Positions 25,821-33,320 of a DNA stretch of 64,000 nt are shown in pieces. The stretch comes from G963664225 sp964538065 (GTDB taxonomy: Bacteria; Verrucomicrobiota; Verrucomicrobiia; Limisphaerales; UBA1319). The stretch spans positions 6,495 through 70,494 of the forward strand of contig CAZIDG010000012.1 of NCBI GenBank assembly GCA_964538065.1, written 5' to 3'. The notes below the pieces were generated by a model. The model did no database searches. It saw only the letters and a list, made by a program, of their open reading frames with translations, and was not told the origin of the DNA. A program made the position numbers and the translations under genes. Position 1 is the stretch's first letter. The number at the start of each line of letters is the position of its first letter.

Positions 25821-27134
25821 TTACGCGATATAGCTGTAGTCGTAGGGTTTGCGCATTTCGCGCACAAGGAACGAGTTGGCCTCCTTGTCGTTCACAAATT
25901 CCTCCTTCTCGGGATCCCACTTGAGCGGACGTCCCAGTCGGACGGAAATGACACCCAGATGGGCGATTGAGATGGAGCGGTGGCCAATTTCGACATCGCA
26001 GATGGGCTGTTTGCGGGAGCGGATGCACTCGAAGAAATTGCCCATGTGGTTGTCGCTCTTGTAGAGGCGAATGGCGCCGGAGGGCAGGGGGGTGTCGATC
26101 AGGTCCTGCTTGCTCGCCTCGATCTTGCTGCGGCTCACAAAGATCCAGCCGTCGGTCCCTTCAAACCGGATGCCGTTTTCCAGTTTGTGTGTGCCATCGT
26201 CGCAGACGGTCATTTCAACGCCGTTGGCATATTTGAATTCGACCTTGTACTTGGCAGCCGCTGTGTAACCGCCCGGAATCATGTCCACCAACGATTTGCC
26301 ATCGACTTCCACCGGGCCGCTGCGTTCCGTGCCATTGCCCCACTGGGCGATGTCGTTGTGGTGGGCGCCCCAGTCAGTCATCTGGCCCCCCGAATAATCG
26401 TACCACCAACGGAAATTCCAGTGGGTGTTATGGCCGTTGTATTCGACCTTGGGGGCCTGGCCGAGGTAGAAGTCATAGTTCAATTCGGCGGGTACAGGCT
26501 GTGGGGGAAACGGGCCTTCACGAGGACCGGTGGGCAGGGCGACAATGATCCGTTTCAGCTTGCCGATGCGTTGGTTGCGAACCAGTTCGCAGGCGAGGCG
26601 GAAGCGGGGATCGCTCCGTTGCTGGCTGCCAACCTGGAGGAGGGTGCCCTTGTCGCGCACGGCTTTGACCAGGCGTTTACCCTCTCCAATGGTCAGCGTG
26701 AGGGGCTTTTCCGAGTAGATGTCCTTGCCAGCCTTGATGGCGGCGAGGTTGACCAGTGTATGCCAGTGATCGGGGGTGCCGTTGATGATCACATGCACAT
26801 CATCCCGTTCCATGACCTTGCGAAAGTCGTTGTATTTGTGCGGCGCCTTGAATTGTTCCGCGGCTTCATCCAGGTGTTTCTGATCCACGTCGCAGACGGC
26901 CACGACGTTGCCGTAATTCCTGGCCCAGTTGCAGTCGCCACGGCCCTGGCCGCCGCAGCCAACGAGCGCAATACCTGGTTTGTCATTGGGAGACAAGGCC
27001 TTGGGGGCTTGTGCAAAGGATTCGTTTTCTTGAAGGAACCAGGCGGGCAATGCCACGCCTGCGCCAATGAGTGCCGAACTCCGCAGGAAGTTGCGGCGAC
27101 TTACCTGAATAGAGATGGGTTTCACAGCCGCCAT
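25821..27134 (-). CDS. Tat-exported Gfo/Idh/MocA family oxidoreductase
   Basis: 437 residues. The N-terminus SRRNFLRSSALIGAG is a twin-arginine signal. A Rossmann fold follows (GIALVGCGGQGRGD), then DVDQKHLDE and the EKPLT motif characteristic of the family (IYSEKPLTL), whose Lys helps bind cofactor and substrate. The C-terminal beta-sheet domain includes GGQMTDWGAHHND, where His residues usually line the active site. This is an NAD(P)-linked sugar or inositol dehydrogenase-like enzyme; export with bound cofactor is typical for Verrucomicrobia and Planctomycetes. The substrate is unknown. It follows hpnG by 55 bases and could be co-transcribed with the hopanoid genes, though the functional link is doubtful. 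Confidence 0.92.
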   Translation of the reverse strand: MAAVKPISIQVSRRNFLRSSALIGAGVALPAWFLQENESFAQAPKALSPNDKPGIALVGCGGQGRGDCNWARNYGNVVAVCDVDQKHLDEAAEQFKAPHKYNDFRKVMERDDVHVIINGTPDHWHTLVNLAAIKAGKDIYSEKPLTLTIGEGKRLVKAVRDKGTLLQVGSQQRSDPRFRLACELVRNQRIGKLKRIIVALPTGPREGPFPPQPVPAELNYDFYLGQAPKVEYNGHNTHWNFRWWYDYSGGQMTDWGAHHNDIAQWGNGTERSGPVEVDGKSLVDMIPGGYTAAAKYKVEFKYANGVEMTVCDDGTHKLENGIRFEGTDGWIFVSRSKIEASKQDLIDTPLPSGAIRLYKSDNHMGNFFECIRSRKQPICDVEIGHRSISIAHLGVISVRLGRPLKWDPEKEEFVNDKEANSFLVREMRKPYDYSYIA

Positions 27135-27189
27135 TGAACGACAAATCCGCGCGTCGTCAATGGATAAGTCGATCTATTTGGAAGAGAGT

Positions 27190-27846
27190 TCAGAGCCGGT
27201 GGGCTGTGGAGAGTTCGCGCACTACTTCCATCAGGCAACGGGACAGGTCCTCAGCACAACGGCGTGTCTGCCGGCCAAAGCGCCACAGGGCGGGAATGGT
27301 CGAGGGGCGACGCACGATGCTGGTGGCCAGTTTGTAGAAATTCAGACGGTGGTCTGCTGTCATCAACGCATTGAAATCCAAAGGCATGTCTTCCTGGGCG
27401 GCATCCGAAATGACACGGATGGTGGCACTTGGAATGCCCTGTTTTGCGCTAAGGGCACGAATGTGTTCCGACTCCATGTCCACCGCACCGGCATGGGTGC
27501 TGGATCGAGCATCGGCCTTAGCCCGTGCTGTGGCGAGGATCTGATCGACACACAGGAATTTGGTGGATCGGGCCATGCGGGACAAGGCACTGGATTGTGG
27601 AAAGGACGGATCAGCTTCAAAGACAACATCTCCCGTATGAAAGGAAGGATCAAGGCCACCGGCAAAGCCACTGGTGATTACCCATTCGGGATGTTGGGAT
27701 TCAAGAGCAGCCTGACATGCCTGGATGGCATTTTGGCGCCCCATGCCAGTGACAACGATCCGCACACCAGGTACTGCGGATACCCGTGCCTGAAAAGGAC
27801 GGGCTTCGTCCGGCATCGCGAAAAAGACCAGGCCTGAAATATTCAT
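27190..27846 (-). CDS. hpnG: Hopanoid-associated phosphorylase/nucleosidase (HpnG-like)
   Basis: 218 residues of the purine-nucleoside phosphorylase/MTA-SAH nucleosidase fold. Visible motifs: VVTGMGRQNA, ITSGFAGGL, AVDMESEHI (ribose-binding Met-Glu) and RVISDAA with the catalytic Asp. In hopanoid pathways HpnG removes adenine from adenosylhopane to give ribosylhopane, a step toward bacteriohopanetetrol. The assignment rests on the fold plus its place 31 bases after squalene-hopene cyclase on the same strand. The alternative is a futalosine or MTA nucleosidase. HpnH, which makes adenosylhopane, is not in the window. Confidence 0.82.
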   Translation of the reverse strand: MNISGLVFFAMPDEARPFQARVSAVPGVRIVVTGMGRQNAIQACQAALESQHPEWVITSGFAGGLDPSFHTGDVVFEADPSFPQSSALSRMARSTKFLCVDQILATARAKADARSSTHAGAVDMESEHIRALSAKQGIPSATIRVISDAAQEDMPLDFNALMTADHRLNFYKLATSIVRRPSTIPALWRFGRQTRRCAEDLSRCLMEVVRELSTAHRL

Positions 27847-27877
27847 GACGACGGGAACATCGGCGCATGGCCGCCCA

Positions 27878-29890
27878 TTATACCCCGGCTGCGAGATGCC
27901 CGTTGCCTTTTACCACGCTTTGACGCAACAGGTTGCGATAGGTGGCCAATGCAAGCAACGGCCATGTAATCCGGTACATGTCGTATTTGAGATAATATAC
28001 CTTGGGGAAACCGGTGCCGGTGGTTTCAGCCTCGGTCCAATCGCCTTCGGGGTTCTGGGTTTTAATCAGGTACTCAATGCCTCTTTGAATGGACGGGCGG
28101 TTCAGGTCTTCAAAGGCACACAAACCCATGACGGCCCAGGCTGTTTGGGAGGCGGAACTGGGACCCTGGCCCTTGAAGACGGGGTCATCATAAGTATTAC
28201 AGCGCTCACCCCAGCCGCCATCCTCGTGTTGAACACTCTCAAGCCAGGCTCGAGCCTTCAGAAGCCACTCTTCGTGCATGGACAAGCCCAGGGCACGCAA
28301 CCCGCGCAGGACCTGCCAGGTGCCATAGATGTAATTGACACCCCAGCGGCCGTACCATGAACCGTCCGGTTCCTGGTGCGATTTAATGAAGGCCAGGGCA
28401 TCCTGGATCTGGGTGTTTTCCAACGGAAATTTTTCGTAGCCAAGCAATTCCAGGATGCGTGCGGTGATGTCGGCGCATTCAGGATCCAGCATGGCGTTGT
28501 GGTCGGCAAAGGGGACTTTTTCAAGGATGCCATTGGTGCAATCCTTGTCGAAGGCAGCCCACCCCCCATCCTTGCATTGGAAGGTGAGCGTCCAATCCAG
28601 GCCCCGGCGAAACGAGGCATCCCGGCGTGCCGGATCCGCGGTGGGGATTTTCCTCAATGCCAGCAGGACCATGGCGGTATCATCCACATCCGGATTCCAC
28701 TTGTTGGCAAATTCGAAGGCCCATCCACTGGGTTCAACCTTGGCCGGGTTTTTGAACTGCCAGTCACCGCGAAAACGGATTTCCTTGTCGATCATCCAAT
28801 CCGTGGCCTTGACCAGGGCGGGGTGATCGCTGGGAAGACCCGATTCATGGAGCGCGATGATGGTTATGGCCGTGTCCCAAACAGGCGAAAGACACGGTTC
28901 GATGCGAACCGTGTCGGGGGTTTCATGTTCGAGCTTTTTGAGTTCACGCTCGGCGCGCAGAACTTCTGGATGGTCATCGGGATACCCCAGGGCCTTGAGG
29001 GCAATGAGGGAGTTGAGCATGGCAGGAAATATGGCTGCCAGTCCATCCGTGCCTTCAAGCCGCTCGAGCATCCATTTCTCGCATTTCTTCAAGGAGGCTT
29101 TGCGGAAGGGGTGAATGCCAATCCTGGCCCACAACTCGGCAAATTTATGTACCTTGTCGAGCCCGAGGAAGAAATTGCGCCAGGTGAACATCTCGGGATC
29201 CGGAGGGAGCGCAAGATCGCGTTCGTGGAAGCCCTCGGGGTAGAGCTCATCCAGGGAGATGTTGGGCAGGGCGCGAGTGGGTTTGTAATGGTTGATGATG
29301 GCGAGAGGAACGAGCATGGAGCGACTCCAGGAGCTCATCTCGTTGAAATTCACATGGAACCATTTGCCGATGAGGATTACCTCGCTGGGGATGGTGGGCA
29401 CGTAATCCCAGGAATAGAGCCCGATCAAGGCAAGGTACAGTTTCGAGAAGGTGTTCATCCGGGGCACACCGCCAAGACTCAGGGCCACGCTGCGCGCCTT
29501 GAGCATGCGTGGATCGGTCAGGGGCACGCCCGCCAGTTTCAAAGCCAGGTAGGCTTTGATGGTTGCATTCACATTGGCTGGGCCGCCATGGTAAATATTC
29601 CACCCGCCCTCGGGCAATTGCAGTGAAAAGATGTGATTCACCGCCTTGCGCTGCCAGACCGGATCCACCTTCCCATTCCAATGGTGGTAGGCGATCATGT
29701 CGGACACGATCGTGGAATCCACCATGAGTTCGCCTACCCAATAACCTTCAGGCTTTTGCTCACGCAAAAGATAATCCTGGGTACGGACGATGGCGGCGTC
29801 CAACTTCGATGTGGCCTGCGGTGCGGCAACCTGCGCCTGTGGCGCGGACGGACCGCCCGTCCGGCTGGTCACAGAGATACTGCTCGACAT
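27878..29890 (-). CDS. shc: Squalene-hopene cyclase
   Basis: 670-residue class II triterpene cyclase, a monotopic membrane enzyme converting squalene to hopene/hopanol. The protonating DxDD motif is D401-V-D-D404. Several QW repeats are visible (QLPEGGWNIYHGG, QEPDGSWYGRWG, QHEDGGWGE, QNPEGDWTE). The length is normal for the bacterial family (about 630-720). The first 25-30 residues are a polar Ser/Thr/Ala/Gln linker before DAAIVRTQDYLLREQ. It is the leading gene of a probable shc-hpnG pair. Hopanoids would rigidify the outer membrane that carries the glycan encoded later in the window. Confidence 0.97.
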   Translation of the reverse strand: MSSSISVTSRTGGPSAPQAQVAAPQATSKLDAAIVRTQDYLLREQKPEGYWVGELMVDSTIVSDMIAYHHWNGKVDPVWQRKAVNHIFSLQLPEGGWNIYHGGPANVNATIKAYLALKLAGVPLTDPRMLKARSVALSLGGVPRMNTFSKLYLALIGLYSWDYVPTIPSEVILIGKWFHVNFNEMSSWSRSMLVPLAIINHYKPTRALPNISLDELYPEGFHERDLALPPDPEMFTWRNFFLGLDKVHKFAELWARIGIHPFRKASLKKCEKWMLERLEGTDGLAAIFPAMLNSLIALKALGYPDDHPEVLRAERELKKLEHETPDTVRIEPCLSPVWDTAITIIALHESGLPSDHPALVKATDWMIDKEIRFRGDWQFKNPAKVEPSGWAFEFANKWNPDVDDTAMVLLALRKIPTADPARRDASFRRGLDWTLTFQCKDGGWAAFDKDCTNGILEKVPFADHNAMLDPECADITARILELLGYEKFPLENTQIQDALAFIKSHQEPDGSWYGRWGVNYIYGTWQVLRGLRALGLSMHEEWLLKARAWLESVQHEDGGWGERCNTYDDPVFKGQGPSSASQTAWAVMGLCAFEDLNRPSIQRGIEYLIKTQNPEGDWTEAETTGTGFPKVYYLKYDMYRITWPLLALATYRNLLRQSVVKGNGHLAAGV

Positions 29891-30273
29891 AACGCTTATA
29901 CATTGGGCGCTTTAACGTCCTCTGTAAAGTAGATAGGGGGGCGGCGGTTCATATTGATGTGGCTGGCATTGGGGTTGCTTAAGAGAAAAGTCCACACACA
30001 AGTCCTTCCGCGTGGAAGGAGGCGGGTTTTGGTGGTGCAAACCGTGTGTCACCCCAAAACCCGCCCTAACTTTTTATCCTGGAACAGGTTTGGAGACCAT
30101 CCGGAGGTGCGATATGGGACCCGGTTGCGGTACAAGCCCCTTGGTAATGTCTCATGGGTTCTGAAATTTGATGAAATATGGGGCATTCCGGGGTGCCAAA
30201 ACGCAAGGCCGATGGGAAATAAATGCCCTGTATTCGTTCCTGGTGGGTAAGATTACGGTTCTGTAGTATCAGG
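29891..30273. other. Intergenic region between shc and the membrane-protein gene
   Basis: No protein gene is seen. The region must hold the shc promoter (reading leftwards) and the 3' trailer of the membrane-protein gene. Its main feature is a pair of directly abutting perfect hairpins at 30003-30065, listed separately. Confidence 0.6.
30003..30065. other. Two abutting hairpins, possible structured RNA or terminator
   Basis: The first stem pairs 30003-30009 with 30014-30020 (7 bp, GCGT loop). The second pairs 30021-30032 with 30054-30065 (12 bp, 21-base loop). No base separates them. On the plus strand CTAACTTTTTAT follows, which looks terminator-like, but no plus-strand gene precedes it. 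On the minus strand it lies between a stop and the shc start and could be in the shc leader. Confidence 0.5.
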
Positions 30274-31419
30274 TTATACACCGCACACAGTCTCATGGCG
30301 TTGTTTCATGAAACCGGTGATAACCAGAAGATATCCCAACAGGGCCAGCAAGATGCCGATGCTCACGAAACGCAGATTTCCTGCAAACAGGTAAATCGTG
30401 ACAAAGGCACCCATCCCCAGCAGCACGATGGATATATTCCACTGGGTTCGCCGATTCATATGGGTGGCCAGGTGTGGCAGAGCGATTGCGCCTGCTGCCA
30501 ACAGAAGTACCAGCCAGCCAAGGCCATGATGAATATCGCCACCATGGATTTGAAGCGATTCCGGAACCATGTTGAAGTCAGGGGATACCTTGGGAATGCC
30601 TGAGGACTCAGGCATCATGCTTTGTGTTTGTTGGATCAACTGATTCATTTCCAGACGTGGATTCACACTGAACCAAGGCAGAAAGAAGGAGAGTAATAAG
30701 AGGGTGCCGCCTGCCAGGATCATTTTTTGAGCATGGTTTAACGCAGAAGCCCATCCGGAGTGTTGCGTGGTTTGTTTCACGCTCTCGCCCAAGGCGTTGA
30801 GAAGGTCCGCGCTTTCAGAAGCCGTGATTTTGCCAGATTCGAGGAGTTGAAAAATCTTTTCCCGTTCCACAGATAAATCTCCGGCTGGTCCAGGGGTGTG
30901 AGCGTTTTCGGTGGAAGGGGATTGTGAAACCAGGTTGAACAGGGGATAGGCGACTAACAGCCCGATGGTGAGCACGAGAACGCCCCAGAACGAATAGTCA
31001 AATCCAAGCCATGCACAACAGGCTATGCCGAGCGAACAAATCAGATTACCCCCTCGCAGCCAGGCACGAATGCCGTCTTGGTTGGGCGCCTTTTCCTCCG
31101 GCGACAATTCCCCGCAGATCCATTTCAGATACAGTTTGAAGAGAAACGGGACCAGGAAAAAACCCAGCAGGATGCGGCTTGTCATCAATTGAACCTGCAA
31201 TAATTCATGGCCCCTCTGCCCATGCGCCATGTACCGGTCGAACCCATGGACGCCCATGCCAATGCCCATCAGCACCGCGATGCCCCAAGCCAGGAAGGCC
31301 ATTTTGGCATGGGGTCGCAGATAGCGGGTGAAAGAAAGGATGCTCAATCCGACCAATACGGCGGCCAGGATCAGCGCCGCTCCAACCAGAGCAAAACGCG
31401 TATAGTGAACTTGTTCCAT
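30274..31419 (-). CDS. Multi-pass membrane protein with SHOCT-like helical motif
   Basis: 381 residues that I do not recognise as a named transporter. Seven or eight hydrophobic helices are visible: about 8-30, 38-57, 83-100, 122-140, 143-162, 232-250 and a C-terminal set at about 300-370. Between the two membrane halves lies a soluble stretch, EREKIFQLLESGKITASES, that resembles the short helical-hairpin motif at the end of the upstream DUF2089 protein. It starts 3 bases after that gene's stop, so they form an operon. An envelope-stress or sensing role is plausible by analogy with other DUF2089/SHOCT-containing pairs, but unproven. Confidence 0.75.
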   Translation of the reverse strand: MEQVHYTRFALVGAALILAAVLVGLSILSFTRYLRPHAKMAFLAWGIAVLMGIGMGVHGFDRYMAHGQRGHELLQVQLMTSRILLGFFLVPFLFKLYLKWICGELSPEEKAPNQDGIRAWLRGGNLICSLGIACCAWLGFDYSFWGVLVLTIGLLVAYPLFNLVSQSPSTENAHTPGPAGDLSVEREKIFQLLESGKITASESADLLNALGESVKQTTQHSGWASALNHAQKMILAGGTLLLLSFFLPWFSVNPRLEMNQLIQQTQSMMPESSGIPKVSPDFNMVPESLQIHGGDIHHGLGWLVLLLAAGAIALPHLATHMNRRTQWNISIVLLGMGAFVTIYLFAGNLRFVSIGILLALLGYLLVITGFMKQRHETVCGV

Positions 31420-31422
31420 AAG

Positions 31423-31797
31423 TCAGTGTCCTTTCAATAATTGAGTGGCTTCCGCCACCGAGATTTCACCGCGTTCGAGTTGTTCGAGGATCTGAGTGCG
31501 TGAAAGGGGCGAGCTTTGGTGACCCAGGAGCTGATTCACCAAGTCCAGACGTTTACAGACCGTGGGATAGGATATGCCCAACTCCTTCTCCACGTCGCGA
31601 ATGCTTCCGCGGCATCGCAAGAAAATAAGGACAAATTCCTGCAAATCGGGTGGCAAACGAAAAAAGGAGGGAATGGGCAGGACGGAATCGATCTGCGTGT
31701 TGCATCCCTTGCACGAAAGCCGGCTGATGGCCAATTCATCACCGCAGAAAGGGCATCGACTGATCAGCTTTTTCCCATCTGAACCCTTGTCGCTCAT
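31423..31797 (-). CDS. DUF2089 family protein (zinc ribbon, HTH-like, SHOCT-like tail)
   Basis: 124 residues from the ATG at 31797; an earlier in-frame start at 31842 would add an unlikely hydrophobic leader. Layout: CPFCGDEL...CKGCNTQ, a four-cysteine zinc ribbon (about 15-35); a DUF2089 helical region with a probable helix-turn-helix, RDVEKELGISYPTVCKRLD (about 75-95); and a C-terminal RTQILEQLERGEISVAEAT motif like the one in the adjacent membrane protein. It is likely a small cytoplasmic regulator. Its coupling to the membrane gene (3-base gap) suggests the two act together. Confidence 0.85.
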   Translation of the reverse strand: MSDKGSDGKKLISRCPFCGDELAISRLSCKGCNTQIDSVLPIPSFFRLPPDLQEFVLIFLRCRGSIRDVEKELGISYPTVCKRLDLVNQLLGHQSSPLSRTQILEQLERGEISVAEATQLLKGH

Positions 31798-31934
31798 TGA
31801 ATATATCAATATATAACTTAAAATTTTTAAGCATTCAATCAAAATAATGAATTATCCTGCATGAACCCTCCAACTTGGTTGGGTGGGTTGAAGGGGGAAA
31901 AGAACAAGAAGGCAGTGGGGAGCAAGGTGTTGAT

Positions 31935-31973
31935 AAAGCAAAACACCCTGCGTCCCCAATGGAACGCAGGGTG
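31935..31973 (-). terminator. Terminator of the second Gfo/Idh/MocA gene
   Basis: 10-bp perfect stem (31944-31953 with 31964-31973), 10-base loop. The minus strand continues TTTTGCTTT. It lies 24 bases past the stop. Confidence 0.85.
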
Positions 31974-31996
31974 GAGGGAAGAAAAGCTCGGATTCT

Positions 31997-33241
31997 TTAG
32001 AATTTGAATTGAGGTATCTTGAGCAATTCGCCGCCTTTGAGGGCGGACTGATGGGCGACAATGCCTGAGACAGTCAGGTTGAGGGCCACGGCGATGTTGA
32101 CCAGCGGTTTGCGGTTTTGCAGAACGGCGGTGACAAATTCGTTCATGAGGTAGCCATGCGAGCCACCGTGTCCTCCCTCTGGAACGCTGGGAGGCAGAGG
32201 GGGGCGTTTGATGTTGGAACGGATGGGTTGAAGGCCTTCGAAAGATTGGTTGTAGGCGCCTTTTTGCGAGCGGATGCGACCCATTTCCCCGCCAAAGCCA
32301 GGGGTATCCCAACTGACGGCCATGCGCGCCATGCCACCTTCGTTGGTGCGGAAGAGGGCAATCTCAGTCGCAAAGGTGTTTTTGTACCGGTTGTTGGCGG
32401 CCTGAAATTGGGAGATGTTGCTGGGCAATCCCATGCAGGAGACTTCCAGGAAGCTGCCGCTGGTGATGCAAACGTAATAGCCATTTGAATGGGTGGGATA
32501 CCATTGAGGCGGCAGGCCAACACGCCAATCCTTATAGGAGGGGATGGGTTCCTGCATGTAGTGGTAATACTCACCTTCGGCATAGATGATCTTGCCCAGT
32601 TCGCCGGCATTGTAGAGCTGGCGCATGGCATGGACATCTTCATGGAAGCAGGAGGTTTCGAACATCATGTAGGTCAGCCCGGAGGACTTGACCGTATCGT
32701 AGAGTTGATGGGCGTCCTTGAGGGAGCCAAAGACGGCGGGGACCGCGCAGGCGACGTGCTTTCCATGCTTCAGGGCAGCGATGCAATGCCGGGCATGGCT
32801 GGGAGCATCGGTGGCGATAAACACCGCCTCAATGCTGTCATCCTTAATGAGTTCTTCCAGAGAAGGGTAGGTCTTGGAACAGTGGCAGACCTTGGCCAGT
32901 TCGGCGCAGCGTTCGGGAATTAAATCGCTTACAGCGACCACTTCGACATTGGGATGGTTTTGGAATCCGAACTCGGCTCCGAATTTGCAGACCCCATAGC
33001 CGATGATGCCCACTCGGATTTTGCGGTCCGATACGGGCTGCCAGCCTTTGGATTTGTCGGCCGCCTCGGCTTTGCGCTCAAAACCTTGAATGGTTTTTTC
33101 CTCTGCACCGACGGTGCTGTCGAGCCCGAGGGCGAAGGCGCCAAGGCCTGCAGCCTGGAGGAACGAACGACGCGTCAAGGAGGATGACATGGCATCGCGA
33201 TGGGGGCGATCCATGGGATGATTATTATTTGAAAATGTCAT
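31997..33241 (-). CDS. Second Tat-exported Gfo/Idh/MocA family oxidoreductase
   Basis: Up to 414 residues. A twin-arginine signal (SLTRRSFLQAAGLGAFALG) starts near residue 21 of the longest form; the ATG at 33190 (MSSSLTRRSF) gives the most ordinary signal and may be the true start, but no Shine-Dalgarno favours any candidate. The Rossmann motif is VGIIGYGVCKFGAEF. The usual EKP motif of the family is not obvious: at its expected place the sequence reads HGKHVACAVPAVFG. Members with this change exist, but it makes dehydrogenase activity less certain. The C-terminal domain is normal in length. It carries its own terminator and is presumably monocistronic. The substrate is unknown. Confidence 0.88.
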   Translation of the reverse strand: MTFSNNNHPMDRPHRDAMSSSLTRRSFLQAAGLGAFALGLDSTVGAEEKTIQGFERKAEAADKSKGWQPVSDRKIRVGIIGYGVCKFGAEFGFQNHPNVEVVAVSDLIPERCAELAKVCHCSKTYPSLEELIKDDSIEAVFIATDAPSHARHCIAALKHGKHVACAVPAVFGSLKDAHQLYDTVKSSGLTYMMFETSCFHEDVHAMRQLYNAGELGKIIYAEGEYYHYMQEPIPSYKDWRVGLPPQWYPTHSNGYYVCITSGSFLEVSCMGLPSNISQFQAANNRYKNTFATEIALFRTNEGGMARMAVSWDTPGFGGEMGRIRSQKGAYNQSFEGLQPIRSNIKRPPLPPSVPEGGHGGSHGYLMNEFVTAVLQNRKPLVNIAVALNLTVSGIVAHQSALKGGELLKIPQFKF

Positions 33242-33320
33242 ATGTATGCGCAGACCCTAAATCAATGGTTCATTGTGTCAAACTGTTTGCATGGACCAGT
33301 GCGGTGTGTATGGTTGCGGA

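Noticed and set aside
28376..29626. Open frame of over 400 codons opposite squalene-hopene cyclase
   Set aside because: Antisense shadow of a gene with clear DxDD and QW motifs; no similarity of its own.
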